Shown one piece after another: positions 52,563-61,980 of a DNA stretch of 64,000 nucleotides. The position numbers and the translations under genes are program-made. The stretch is from Extensimonas perlucida (lineage in GTDB: Bacteria > Pseudomonadota > Gammaproteobacteria > Burkholderiales > Burkholderiaceae_C), in contig NZ_VMYE01000002.1 of the NCBI RefSeq assembly GCF_007655255.1, positions 186,001-250,000 on the forward strand, written 5' to 3'. How positions within the stretch are numbered: position 1 is the first letter of the stretch; each line of letters starts with the position of its first letter. Under the pieces are notes generated by a model. That model did no database searches. It was not told where the DNA came from and saw nothing but the letters and a program-made list of their open reading frames with translations.

Positions 52563-52635
52563 GGCGGCTCTCCCAAGCAGGCAGGCCGGTGGGAGCGGGC
52601 GTCCCATCCGGCTTGTATGGCAGCCCGCACACGCT

Positions 52636-52690
52636 GCATGGGTATATCAAAAAAGTGAGCTGCTTACGCTGTATTCATAAGCGTAAAACG
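52636..52690. repeat. AT-rich dispersed repeat with hairpin
   Basis: GAGCTGCTTACGCTGTATTC and the stem TTACGCT (52664-52670)/AGCGTAA (52680-52686). It lies in the 195-bp gap between the convergent carboxylase and purU genes and may help to end transcription. Confidence 0.5.
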
Positions 52691-52757
52691 GCATTTTGAC
52701 CCTGAATCATGGCGCAATCTGCGGGCGTCAGGACGGGTGAAATGTGCAGCGCGAGGC

Positions 52758-53618
52758 TCAGCGAAACACCACCGTCTTGTGCCCGTTGAGCAGCACGCGG
52801 TGTTCGCTGTGCCACTTCACGGCGCGCGCGAGCACCAGGCTTTCGGTGTCGCGCCCGCGCGCGGCGAGGTCTTCCACCGTGTCGGTGTGGTCGGCGCGTG
52901 CCACATCCTGCTCGATGATCGGGCCCTCGTCGAGCACGGCCGTGACGTAGTGAGCCGTCGCGCCGATCAGCTTGACGCCGCGCTCGTGCGCCTGGTGGTA
53001 GGGGCGCGCGCCCTTGAAGCTCGGCAAAAAGCTGTGGTGGATGTTGATCGCACGGCCTTCGAGCCGGGTGCACATGGCGTCGGAGAGCACTTGCATGTAG
53101 CGCGCGAGCACCACGAGCTCGGCGCCTTCGGACTCGATGATCTCGAGCTGGCGCGCCTCGGCCTGTGCTTTGGTGGCCGCCGTCACGGGAATGTGGTGAA
53201 AGGGCACGTCGTAGCTCGCGGCAAGCTGGTAAAAGTCGCGGTGGTTGCTGATGATGGCGCGGATGTCCAGGCGCAGCAGCCCGCTTTTGTGGCGAAACAG
53301 CAGGTCGTTGAGGCAATGGCCCTCGCGGCTGACCATGAGCACGGTCTTCATGGGTTCGGCCGCGGCGTGCAGGCCCCAGCGCATCTGGTGGGGCTGGGCG
53401 AATGCGGCCCAGTCGGCACGCAGTTGCGCAGGCTCCTGCGCGTCGCAGGCGAACTGCACGCGCATGAAAAACAATCCCGTGGCGTGGTCGTTGAACTGCG
53501 CGGCTTCCTCGATGTTGCCGCCGTGCTCGAGCAAAAACCCCGAGACGGCATGCACCAAGCCCCTGCGGTCGGGGCACGAGAGGGTGAGAATATAGGTTTG
53601 GTTCGCGGAAGGGGTCAT
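52758..53618 (-). CDS. purU: Formyltetrahydrofolate deformylase
   Basis: 286 residues from MTPSANQTYILTLSCPDR. An N-terminal ACT domain (about 8-85) is followed by the formyltransferase fold with NIHHSFLPSFKGARPYHQA and the catalytic Asp in HYVTAVLDEGPIIEQD. It releases formate from 10-formyl-THF, balancing one-carbon units for purine synthesis. A 25-codon upstream extension is not family-like. Confidence 0.96.
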   Translation of the reverse strand: MTPSANQTYILTLSCPDRRGLVHAVSGFLLEHGGNIEEAAQFNDHATGLFFMRVQFACDAQEPAQLRADWAAFAQPHQMRWGLHAAAEPMKTVLMVSREGHCLNDLLFRHKSGLLRLDIRAIISNHRDFYQLAASYDVPFHHIPVTAATKAQAEARQLEIIESEGAELVVLARYMQVLSDAMCTRLEGRAINIHHSFLPSFKGARPYHQAHERGVKLIGATAHYVTAVLDEGPIIEQDVARADHTDTVEDLAARGRDTESLVLARAVKWHSEHRVLLNGHKTVVFR

Positions 53619-53665
53619 AAGCGCACGATTGTCGCAGCCCCGCGAGCGCGAGCCGGATTGCAGGA

Positions 53666-55621
53666 ATGCCCACATCGCAAAACGCCAAAGCAAGCACCGA
53701 AGAGGCCCCGCCTCGCCCGGCGCGCCCGCTCGCGCCCTGGCAAGGGGCGTTGCTGTACCTCGTCTTCGGCGTGGTCTGGATCTATGTGGGCGACGCTCTG
53801 CTCGAGCGTTGGGCCGGCGACACTGCCGAGCTCACGCGCTGGCAGACCGTCAAGGGCTGGCTGTACGTGCTGCTCACGGCGCTGCTGGCCGGTGTGCTGC
53901 TGTGGCGCGCGCAAAAGGCGCGGGCCGAAAGCGCGAGCAGCGCGGAGCGCCAGCGACTGGCGCACACCGCGGTAGAGCACACCGCCGAAGGCGTCGTCGT
54001 GACCGATGCGCAAAGCCGCATCCTCTCGGTCAATACGGCGTTCACGCGCCTCATGGGCTATACCGAGCAGGAGGTGCTGGGCCAGACGCCGCGCCTGTTT
54101 AAGTCGGGGCGGCACGATCAGGCGTTCTACCAGGCGATGTGGGCGCAAATACTGAGCACGGGCCACTGGCAGGGCGAGATCTGGAACCGGCGCAAAAACG
54201 GCGAGATCTTCCCCGAGCACATGTCGCTGAGCGCGGTGCGCAACGCCGCGGGCGAAATCACACACTACGTGTGCGTGTTCAGCGACATCTCTACCGAAAA
54301 AGCGCAACACGAGCGCATGGAATTCCTTGCGAACCACGACCCGCTCACGGGTCTGGCGAACCGCCTGTGGTTCGTGCAGCAGCTCGAGGCCGCCATGCAG
54401 CAGGCGCGTCCCAGCGGCGAGCGCCTGGCCGTGCTGCAGCTCAACCTCGACCGTTTCAAGGACGTGAACGACAGCTACGGCCACACCGTGGGCGACCAGG
54501 TGTTGCGCCACATCGCGCAGCAACTGCAGTCGGTGCTGCGCGCGGGCGACCTGCTGGGGCGCATGGCGGGGGATGAGTTCGCGCTGGTGGCGCGCCATCT
54601 GCGCCACCCCGACGAAGCCGCCACGGTGGCGCGCCAGCTCATCGCGGCCGTGGCCGTGCCCTGGCGCTCGCCCGAGGGCTTCGAGGTCGAGGCCGGCGCA
54701 AGCGTGGGCATCTGCCTGTTCCCCGAGCATGCGGGCACAGCCAAGGCACTGCTGCAGGGGGCGCACGCCGCCGTCTATGGCGCCAAGGCGCAGGGGCGCG
54801 GTGCATGGTGTTTTTACGCCGAGGAGATGACGCAGGCTGCGCGCGAACGCCTCGCGCTCGAGTCGCGCCTGCGCCAGGCGCTGCAGCAGGGGCAGCTCGT
54901 GCTGCACTACCAGCCGCAGATCGACATCGCCACGGGCCGTATCGTGGGGGCGGAGGCGCTGGTGCGCTGGCTCGACCCCGACGAGGGCCTGGTTTCGCCC
55001 GCGCGCTTCATTCCCGTGGCCGAAGTTTCGGGCCTGATCGTGCCGCTGGGCGCCTGGGTGCTGGCCGAGGCTTGCCGGCAAGGGCAGGCGTGGCGCGCTG
55101 CGGGCCTGCCGGAGCTCACGCTCGCGGTGAACGTCTCGCCGCGCCAGCTGCGCCACAGCGACCTGCCCGCGGCGGTGGCGCAGGCGCTGGCGCAAAGCGG
55201 CTTTGCCGCAGAACGGCTGGAGCTCGAGATCACCGAGAGCGCGCTCGCCGAAAACCACGAACACGCGCTGCGCATCCTGCACCAGCTGCGCGCGCTCGGC
55301 GTGCAACTGGCGATCGACGACTTCGGCACTGGCTACTCGTCGCTCGTGCAGCTCAAGCGCTACCCGATCCAGGTGCTCAAGATCGACCAGGGCTTTGTGC
55401 GCGACATTCCGCGCAACGAGGACGACATGGCCATCAGCAACGCCATCATTGCGATGGGCCACAGCATGGGCCTGCGCGTGCTCGCCGAGGGCGTGGAAAC
55501 CGCGGCGCAGCTCGAATTCCTGCGCGCGCACGGCTGCGACAGCTACCAGGGCTATCTTCGCAGCCGCCCCGTGCCCGCGGCCGAGTTCGAGGCTCTGCTG
55601 CGTGCCGATGCAGGGCGCTGA
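53666..55621 (+). CDS. PAS-GGDEF-EAL cyclic-di-GMP protein
   Basis: 651 residues. Two N-terminal membrane helices (about 25-45 and 62-85) enclose a short periplasmic loop. A PAS domain (about 95-215) follows: VEHTAEGVVVTDAQSRIL. The GGDEF domain (about 220-380) carries MAGDEF at the A-site, near consensus, so cyclase activity is possible. The EAL domain (about 395-645) has EALVRWLDP, the NDFG-type loop DDFGTGYSS and KIDQGFV, all as in active phosphodiesterases. It makes or degrades c-di-GMP at the membrane. Divergent from purU with 47 bp between. Confidence 0.93.
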   Translation: MPTSQNAKASTEEAPPRPARPLAPWQGALLYLVFGVVWIYVGDALLERWAGDTAELTRWQTVKGWLYVLLTALLAGVLLWRAQKARAESASSAERQRLAHTAVEHTAEGVVVTDAQSRILSVNTAFTRLMGYTEQEVLGQTPRLFKSGRHDQAFYQAMWAQILSTGHWQGEIWNRRKNGEIFPEHMSLSAVRNAAGEITHYVCVFSDISTEKAQHERMEFLANHDPLTGLANRLWFVQQLEAAMQQARPSGERLAVLQLNLDRFKDVNDSYGHTVGDQVLRHIAQQLQSVLRAGDLLGRMAGDEFALVARHLRHPDEAATVARQLIAAVAVPWRSPEGFEVEAGASVGICLFPEHAGTAKALLQGAHAAVYGAKAQGRGAWCFYAEEMTQAARERLALESRLRQALQQGQLVLHYQPQIDIATGRIVGAEALVRWLDPDEGLVSPARFIPVAEVSGLIVPLGAWVLAEACRQGQAWRAAGLPELTLAVNVSPRQLRHSDLPAAVAQALAQSGFAAERLELEITESALAENHEHALRILHQLRALGVQLAIDDFGTGYSSLVQLKRYPIQVLKIDQGFVRDIPRNEDDMAISNAIIAMGHSMGLRVLAEGVETAAQLEFLRAHGCDSYQGYLRSRPVPAAEFEALLRADAGR

Positions 55622-55708
55622 AAAGCCCGCCCGCAACATTTGCTTTCACGCCGCCGTCATCGTGGCGCGCAAGGATTGGGGGCATCACCAACCCAAGCTT
55701 TGCGCGCC

Positions 55709-57628
55709 ATGACTGAAAACCTGTCCATTCCCGTGTCGTCCCCGTTTCGTTCCCGTGCCCCGCGCGTGCTGGCGCTCGTGCTGCTGTGCGGCGCCGCCTT
55801 CGGCCTGAGCGCCTGTGGCGGTGATGACGACAGCCCCAGCTACAAGCCGCTGTCGCTCAACATCGCGCACATCAACGACCACCATTCGCAGCTCGATCCG
55901 TTTGCCGCCACGCAGCTGCAGCTCGACGGCGTGGCCACGCAGGTCGATCTCGGCGGTTTTGCGCGCCAGGCGGCGTTCTTCAAGTCGCTCGCAGGCACGC
56001 CCAACCTGCTCAAGCTGCACGCGGGCGACGCGCTCACGGGCACGCTCTACTACACCTTCTTCAAGGGCCAGGCCGACGCGCAGCTCATGAACAGCATCTG
56101 CTTCGACGCCTTCATCCCCGGCAACCACGAGTTCGACGACGGCGACGCCGAGCTCAAGCAATTCCTCGACTATCTGTGGGACCCGGCCAACCGCCCCGCC
56201 GGCAGCAGCTGCAAGACGCCCGCGCTGTCGGCCAACATCGTGCCGCAGGCGGGCACTGCGCTTGCGCCCAGCGGCGCTGCGCCCTACCTGCAGCCCTACC
56301 TCATCCGCAACATCGACGGCGTGGACGTGGGCATCATCGGCCTGACCACCAAGGACAAGACGACGAACTCCTCGCGCCCGCTGCCCACCACACAGTTCCT
56401 CGACGAAGCCACTGCCGCGCAGCAGACCATAGACACGCTGCGCAACAAGGGCGTGCGCCACATCGTGCTGATGACGCACCTGGGCTACGACAACGACAAG
56501 GCGCTCGCGGCCAAGCTCAGCGACGTGGACGTGATCATCGGCGGCGACTCGCACACGCTGCTGGGCGACTTCCAGGCGCTGGGCTTGAATAGCGCCGGCG
56601 CCTACCCCACGGTGGCCAAGAACAAGTCGGGCGAGACCGTGTGCATAGGCCAGGCCTGGGAATACGCCAAGGCGAGCGGGCTCATGCGCGTGGAATTCAA
56701 CGCGCAAGGCAGCGTGGACAAGTGCAGCGGGCAGGCCTCGCTGCTGATTGGCGACAGCTTCAAGCGCCAGGACGGCACAGGAGCCTGGCAGCCGCTGGCC
56801 GACGCCGAGCGCCAGGCGCTGATGGCCAAGCTCGCAGCCAACCCGGCCGTGAAGGTGCTCAGCCCCGACGCCCAGGCTGCGCAGACGCTCGCGGCTTACA
56901 CCAGCCAGGTCAGCGCCGAAAAGGCCAAGTCCATAGGCAGCGCCAGCGAGGCCCTGTGCCTGGTGCGCGTGCCCGGCGAAGCGACCAACCGCAGCGCCGG
57001 CGTGGCCGGCTGCGAAAGCGCCAACACGCTTGCGCGCGGCAGCGACGCTGCGCAGGCGGTGGCCGAAGCCTTCCTGAATGCGAGCAAGCGCGCCAATTTC
57101 GCCCTGCAGAACGCGGGCGGCGTGCGCATCGCCATCCCCGCCGGGCCGCTGAGCATGAATACCGCCTTCACGCTGCTGCCCTTTACCAACGTGCTCGTGG
57201 AGCTCGACGTGAGCGGCGCCGAGGTGGTCGCCGCGCTCGAAGACGGTGTGGCGAATCACCTCGACAACAAGCAGTCCGACGGCTCGCACCCCTACGCTGC
57301 GGGCCTGCGCTGGGACCTGGACATGAGCCAGCCCAAGGGCCAGCGCATTGCGAACTTGCAGGTGCGCGACAAGACCACGGGCGCCTGGGCGGCGATAGAC
57401 CCGGCCAAGACCTATGTGCTCGTGACCAACGATTACGTCGCCTCGGGCAAGGACGGCTATACCGCGCTGGGCAAGGTTTACGCTGCGGGCCGCTACGTCA
57501 ACACCTACCTGCTCTACACGCAGAGCTTCGTCGATTACGTGCTTGCCAAAGGCACACTGAGCCGCCCGCAGCGCGGCGACTATGCGCACCAGAAGGTGGT
57601 CACCAAGGCCGGGGTGACGCTGCCTTGA
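55709..57628 (+). CDS. 5'-nucleotidase/UDP-sugar hydrolase family lipoprotein
   Basis: 639 residues. The signal sequence ends in the lipobox LSAC (cysteine about residue 34), so it is a lipid-anchored protein. A metallophosphatase domain with HINDHHSQ, HAGDALTG, GNHEFDDG and MTHLGYDND binds two metals. The C-terminal 5'-nucleotidase domain (about 420-620) has NAGGVRI and the substrate-binding Asn/Arg region. It hydrolyses nucleotides outside the cytoplasm to supply nucleosides and phosphate. Confidence 0.93.
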   Translation: MTENLSIPVSSPFRSRAPRVLALVLLCGAAFGLSACGGDDDSPSYKPLSLNIAHINDHHSQLDPFAATQLQLDGVATQVDLGGFARQAAFFKSLAGTPNLLKLHAGDALTGTLYYTFFKGQADAQLMNSICFDAFIPGNHEFDDGDAELKQFLDYLWDPANRPAGSSCKTPALSANIVPQAGTALAPSGAAPYLQPYLIRNIDGVDVGIIGLTTKDKTTNSSRPLPTTQFLDEATAAQQTIDTLRNKGVRHIVLMTHLGYDNDKALAAKLSDVDVIIGGDSHTLLGDFQALGLNSAGAYPTVAKNKSGETVCIGQAWEYAKASGLMRVEFNAQGSVDKCSGQASLLIGDSFKRQDGTGAWQPLADAERQALMAKLAANPAVKVLSPDAQAAQTLAAYTSQVSAEKAKSIGSASEALCLVRVPGEATNRSAGVAGCESANTLARGSDAAQAVAEAFLNASKRANFALQNAGGVRIAIPAGPLSMNTAFTLLPFTNVLVELDVSGAEVVAALEDGVANHLDNKQSDGSHPYAAGLRWDLDMSQPKGQRIANLQVRDKTTGAWAAIDPAKTYVLVTNDYVASGKDGYTALGKVYAAGRYVNTYLLYTQSFVDYVLAKGTLSRPQRGDYAHQKVVTKAGVTLP

Positions 57629-57713
57629 TGTGTTGGGTCGGGTGCGCAGGAAGTCTGGCGCCGCGTGCACCGGCCTTTTTCGCGTGCCGGCTTTTTCAGC
57701 CTTTGCGGTGCTG

Positions 57714-59948
57714 TCAGCGGGCCGAAAAACCATCCCCCAGCGCCGCTCCCTCACGCCGCGGGTCGGCGCTGCCTTCGAGCACGGGGCGGCCACGCCAGCG
57801 CGTGCGCATGATGGTTGCGATGCCGCTGCTTTGCGCGCCGAGGCTGACCTGGTGCCCGCGCGCGCGCAGGCCGCGCACGAGCGCGTCGTTATCGCCTGCC
57901 AGGCCGCCTGGTGGAGCCGCGGTGTTGACGTTCGGGTGCTCGCCGCCGACATAGGTCACAGGGCTGTTCGCGGCGCCAAAGTCGATCATGGCCGTGGCCT
58001 GCTGCGCAGACAGGCCCCAGTCGAGCGCGCCCACCAGCGTCTTGGTCACATACTGAATGATGGCCGCGCCGCCGGGCGAGCCCGTGGCGAGCACGAAGCC
58101 GCCCCTAGCAGCCTGTCGGACTTTGGGCGTCGAAAGCGAGAATGCGCCCCGGCGAGACCAGTTTTTGCCGGATTCGCCGCCCCATAGCGGGACTATGGGG
58201 CAAGAAGCCGGTAAAAAATGGGCCGCTGCGGCGCATTCGCAGCCGACGATTCCAAAGTCCGACAGGCTGCTAGAGCCGTCCGGCTTTTTGCGGAACACCA
58301 GCGTGGGCGCCATGGAGCTGCGCGGGCGCTTGCCGCCCTGCACGCGGTTCGCGATCGGGCCGTGCGCGTCGCGCGGCAGCACGGAAAAGTCGGTGAGCTC
58401 GTTGTTCAGCAAAAAACCGTGCGTCATGCGAAACGAGCCCATGCTGCTTTCGATGCTGCTCGTCATGCTGACCACGTTGCCGCGCGCATCGACCACGGTG
58501 ATCTGCGTCGTGCCTTGGCCTTCAGCGCTGCTCAAGCCCATTTTTTGCACCTGCGCAAACTCGCCGGGCTGCGCCGTGCCCATGCTGCGGTCGGCGGCGA
58601 TCAGGCTGGCGCGCTCGCGCAGATAGTTTTTATCGAGCAGCGCCGCGGCCGAGCCGCCGGGCAGTGGCACGAAGTCGGGGTCGGCGATGTAGCGGTTGCG
58701 GTCGGCGTAGGCCAGGCGCTCGGCCTCGGTGATCCAGTGCACGGCTTGTGCCTGCGGGTGGCCGCCGAGGGCGTCGAGCCCGGTCGGCGGCAGACTTGGC
58801 AGGTCGAAGTTTTCCAGTATGCCCAGCGTCGCCGCCACGGTGATGCCGCCCGAAGAGGGTGCGCCCATGCCGCAGACCCAATAGGTGCGGTAGCCGGTGC
58901 ACACGGGCGCACGGCGCAGCGCGCGGTAGTTGGCCAAGTCATCGACGCTGGTCAGGCCCGGCGTGATCGGCACGGCCGGCTGGCCGCCGCGCGTGAGGCG
59001 GATTTTTTGCACGATGCTCGCCGCGATGGGGCCGCGGTAGAAAGCATCCACACCATCTTGGGCGAGCGTCTGCAGCGTGGCTGCGTAGGCGGGGTTGCGC
59101 AGCAGGCTGCCGCGCGGTTTGGGGCTGCCGTCGGGCTGCAGGAAGTACGCTGCCGCCTCGGGGTCGGTGCGCAGCAGCGCTTGTGCACCGGCAATGGCGT
59201 CGGCCAGGCGCCCGCCGATGGCAAAGCCGTGCGCGGCAAGGTGGATCGCCGGCTGCAGCAACTGCGGCCAGGGCAGGCGTCCGTGGTCGCGGTAGGCGAG
59301 CTCCAGCATGCGCAGCACGCCGGGCGTGCCCACCGAGCGCCCGCTCTGGCGCAGCGCGTTGAACGCTGCCGGAGCCTCGGGCGCGCCGCGCACGGGTGCG
59401 GGCGGCGCCGGGTCGCCCTCGCTCACGGTGCGCAGATAGTCCTCGGTGGCCGCGGCGGGCGCGGTTTCGCGTCCGTCGTAGGACGTGACAGTGTTGCGCC
59501 GCGCGTCGTAGTGCAGCAAAAAAGCCCCGCCGCCCAGGCCCGAGGACTGCGGCTCCACCAAGCCCAGCACCATTTGCGCAGCCACCGCCGCATCGACGGC
59601 CGAGCCGCCGCGCTGCAAAACCGCGCAGCCGGCCTGCGCCGCCAGCGGATGCGCCGCCACGACCATGAAGCGGCGCGCGCGCACGAGCGGCTTGGCGCGG
59701 TAGCCCGAGGCCGGCTCGGGCACGCCGGGCGCCACGGCGGCTTGGGAGCCGGCTGGAGTGCCTGGTTGGGCGTGGCGCTGATTTGCGTGTGCGCTGGCAG
59801 CATCTTCGCTGGTGCTGACGGCGCTGCACGGCGCGGGTGCGCTCGACGGCCGCGCGGGATCGCGCGCCTGCGCCGTGCCCGTCGCAAGGCATGCCAAGGC
59901 GAGCCAGAAGGCAAACTGGTGCAGCAGGCGCGGCGTGGTGGCGGACAT
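57714..59948 (-). CDS. ggt: Gamma-glutamyltransferase with in-frame insertion
   Basis: 744 residues, longer than the usual 560-600. A signal peptide (LALACLATGTAQA) and a variable Ala/Pro lead precede the core. The nucleophile Thr480 is in GQGTTQITVVD, so maturation would cut before it. SSMAPTLVFRKKPDG is then interrupted by about 55 residues encoded by a MITE-like element (58105-58273), after which GGFVLATGSPGGAAI resumes. The frame is kept. The product degrades glutathione in the periplasm if folding tolerates the insert, which lies in the small, catalytic subunit. Confidence 0.9.
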   Translation of the reverse strand: MSATTPRLLHQFAFWLALACLATGTAQARDPARPSSAPAPCSAVSTSEDAASAHANQRHAQPGTPAGSQAAVAPGVPEPASGYRAKPLVRARRFMVVAAHPLAAQAGCAVLQRGGSAVDAAVAAQMVLGLVEPQSSGLGGGAFLLHYDARRNTVTSYDGRETAPAAATEDYLRTVSEGDPAPPAPVRGAPEAPAAFNALRQSGRSVGTPGVLRMLELAYRDHGRLPWPQLLQPAIHLAAHGFAIGGRLADAIAGAQALLRTDPEAAAYFLQPDGSPKPRGSLLRNPAYAATLQTLAQDGVDAFYRGPIAASIVQKIRLTRGGQPAVPITPGLTSVDDLANYRALRRAPVCTGYRTYWVCGMGAPSSGGITVAATLGILENFDLPSLPPTGLDALGGHPQAQAVHWITEAERLAYADRNRYIADPDFVPLPGGSAAALLDKNYLRERASLIAADRSMGTAQPGEFAQVQKMGLSSAEGQGTTQITVVDARGNVVSMTSSIESSMGSFRMTHGFLLNNELTDFSVLPRDAHGPIANRVQGGKRPRSSMAPTLVFRKKPDGSSSLSDFGIVGCECAAAAHFLPASCPIVPLWGGESGKNWSRRGAFSLSTPKVRQAARGGFVLATGSPGGAAIIQYVTKTLVGALDWGLSAQQATAMIDFGAANSPVTYVGGEHPNVNTAAPPGGLAGDNDALVRGLRARGHQVSLGAQSSGIATIMRTRWRGRPVLEGSADPRREGAALGDGFSAR
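58105..58273. mobile_element. MITE-like element inside ggt
   Basis: Ends are perfect 22-bp inverted repeats, beginning CTAGCAGCCTGTCGGACTTT at the left. TA or CTAG may be the target duplication. The net insert is 165 bp, 55 codons. The inside is itself nearly palindromic: GAATGCGCC with GGCGCATTC, then CCCCATAG with CTATGGGG around a 5-nt loop (58180-58200). No transposase is encoded. Confidence 0.88.
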
Positions 59949-59990
59949 GGATGGAGGAGACGTGCGATGCGCAATGTGCGGCGTGCACAG

Positions 59991-60917
59991 TCAGAGGTAG
60001 ATGATGAAGGCCACCAGAGCGACGATCAGCCCGTATTTGATGAGGTAATACAGCGGCTTGCTGAAGTTCTTGAGCCGGCGCCGGTATTGCCCCGCGTACC
60101 AGAAGATGCGGAAGATCTTGTTGATGACGCCGGTTTTGTCGCCGGTGTCGTTGGGCGAGGCCGCGGCGCTGAGCAGCGTGCGGCCCAGCCAGCGGTTCAC
60201 GGCCTGGGCCCAGCGGTATTTCATGGGGCGCTCGAGGTCGCAAAACAGGATCAGGCGGTTGCGCTCGGTGCCGTTGATGGCCCAGTGCAAAAAGGTTTCA
60301 TCGAACACGAAGCCCTCGCCGTCGTGCCAGGCGTGGCGCTCGCCGTTGACCTCGATGAAGCAGCGATCGTCGTTGGGCGTGGCCAGGCCCAGGTGGTAGC
60401 GCAGCGAGCCGCCGAACGGGTCGCGGTGGATGTTGAGCTTGCCGCCTGGCGGCAGCTCGGCAAACATCGCGGCCTTGACGCCGGGGATGTCGCGCAGCAG
60501 CGCCACGGTTTTGGGGCACAGGGCCGAGGCCGAGGGCGGGCTGACCTCGTACCACTTGAGGTAAAAGCGCTTCCAGCCGTTTTTGAAAAACGAGTTGAAG
60601 CCCGCGTCGTCGTTCTTGTCGGTGCCGCGGATGCGCCCCTGCTCGCGCAGCGCGAGCGCCTCGTCGCGGATCATCTCCCAATGGTCGGCGATGGTCTGCA
60701 GGCCCGGGAATTGGCTCGTGGGCAGGTAGGCACTGCGCGTGGGCACGGCCGAAAAGGCGTAGAGAAAGACGTTGATCGGCGCGACGAACGAGGAGTGGTC
60801 GAACAGCTGGCGCATGAACGGCAGCCGCGTGCGCCCGCGAAAATGCACGTACAGCACGCAGGCCAGAAAAAACCCCACGATGGCCCATTTGACGATGCTT
60901 GCCCCATTCAGGTCCAT
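59991..60917 (-). CDS. lpxO: Lipid A hydroxylase, LpxO type
   Basis: 308 residues. A membrane helix at each end (about 8-25 and 285-305) flanks an aspartyl/asparaginyl beta-hydroxylase domain with the iron-binding pair NIHRDPFGGSLRYH and FDETFLHWAINGTERNRLI, whose distal His and Arg bind iron and 2-oxoglutarate. LpxO hydroxylates the 2-position of a lipid A acyl chain at the inner membrane. The kinase-like gene lies 123 bp upstream on the same strand. Confidence 0.9.
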   Translation of the reverse strand: MDLNGASIVKWAIVGFFLACVLYVHFRGRTRLPFMRQLFDHSSFVAPINVFLYAFSAVPTRSAYLPTSQFPGLQTIADHWEMIRDEALALREQGRIRGTDKNDDAGFNSFFKNGWKRFYLKWYEVSPPSASALCPKTVALLRDIPGVKAAMFAELPPGGKLNIHRDPFGGSLRYHLGLATPNDDRCFIEVNGERHAWHDGEGFVFDETFLHWAINGTERNRLILFCDLERPMKYRWAQAVNRWLGRTLLSAAASPNDTGDKTGVINKIFRIFWYAGQYRRRLKNFSKPLYYLIKYGLIVALVAFIIYL

Positions 60918-61040
60918 ATTTCACTCCGTATCCCGTGCATGCCTTGCGACGGCGGGTTCTCGCGCCGCAAACGCGCATTGTGCCGGCAAGCGCATGCCCC
61001 ATGCCCGCACGCAGGCAAGGCGTTTGATCTTGGGCAAGCC

Positions 61041-61901
61041 TCAGCCACCCGCGTGGGCGCTTTTGGGAGCGCCGTAAGTCAGCAAGTCGTAGGCCGCGCG
61101 CACGCGCTGCAGGTCGCGCCCCAGGCTGCGGCTTTGGGGCAAGAGGCGCAGCCAGTGCAGGCGCGGCAGGTCGGTTGCCAGCGCGGCCTGCATCGCGGGG
61201 CTGCTGTGCGCGAGCCAGTCTGCCCACAGCGCATGGCCGGCGGCGAGGGTGCCGCTTTCGGTCAGATAAATGGCGCAGGAGTGCGCATAGAGCAGCGCGT
61301 CGCGCGCCTGGCACAGCGGCAGCGGCAGCACGGCGCTCGGGTCCTCCTCGAAGTCCACGAAGCCCACCACGCCGTCGCTGCAGCGCACCATGTTGCGTGC
61401 AAAGGCCTGGCTCAGGCAGGCGCCTGCAGCGTGCACCTGTGCGAGCGCCTGCAGGCCCTGCTGCCAGATCGTGAGGATGGTCTGCGCGTCGCCGCGCGCG
61501 GCGTCCATTTCGTCGATCAGCGTGCCGCGCGTGGCGAGGTTTTGCATCAGAAAGCCCTCGGGCTGCGCGGCCAGCACCTGCGGCACGCGCAGGCCCAGCG
61601 CGTGCAGCGCGCGCAGGCGGCGCACTTCGGTGGCAATGGCCTCTTGGCCACCCAGGTTCGGCACGGGCTGCAGCGCCGCAAGGCGCAGCGTGCGTGCAGC
61701 CAGGCCGAGCACGCGGTAGCGCCAGATGCTGTGCGGGGTGCCGGCTTTTTTCAGCCACACGCGTTCGCCGTCGATCTCATACGGTACGACGTTGCCCTGC
61801 TGGCGCGGCAGCTGCGCGCGCAAAAAGGCTGCGTAGGTCTCGGGTGGGTGGGCGGGATTAGCAAAAACCGTAGCGGCAGTGGCAGGAGACAAGGGCGTCA
61901 T
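61041..61901 (-). CDS. Kinase-like protein, LPS-kinase/BUD32 fold
   Basis: 286 residues from MTPLSPATAATVF. The pattern of a small protein-kinase-like fold is visible: RVWLKKAG (Lys), a Glu in IATEVRRL, FLMQNLATRG hinge, a degenerate catalytic loop (QAFARNMVRC) and the metal-binding FVDFEEDP. Such proteins phosphorylate sugars or lipids, e.g. the KdkA/InaA group. Pairing with lpxO suggests lipid A or core modification. The TTG six codons upstream is a weaker start. Confidence 0.7.
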   Translation of the reverse strand: MTPLSPATAATVFANPAHPPETYAAFLRAQLPRQQGNVVPYEIDGERVWLKKAGTPHSIWRYRVLGLAARTLRLAALQPVPNLGGQEAIATEVRRLRALHALGLRVPQVLAAQPEGFLMQNLATRGTLIDEMDAARGDAQTILTIWQQGLQALAQVHAAGACLSQAFARNMVRCSDGVVGFVDFEEDPSAVLPLPLCQARDALLYAHSCAIYLTESGTLAAGHALWADWLAHSSPAMQAALATDLPRLHWLRLLPQSRSLGRDLQRVRAAYDLLTYGAPKSAHAGG

Positions 61902-61980
61902 GCGGCAAAAAGCATGCAAAAGCTAAAGTGCCAAGCGTAGCGCATGCGCTCGTTCGCGCGACGCGGCGGTGACCGAAAAG

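Noticed and set aside
54565-54590. Dead GGDEF domain because the motif reads AGDEF
   Set aside because: Ala at the first position is found in active cyclases, so loss of activity cannot be claimed.
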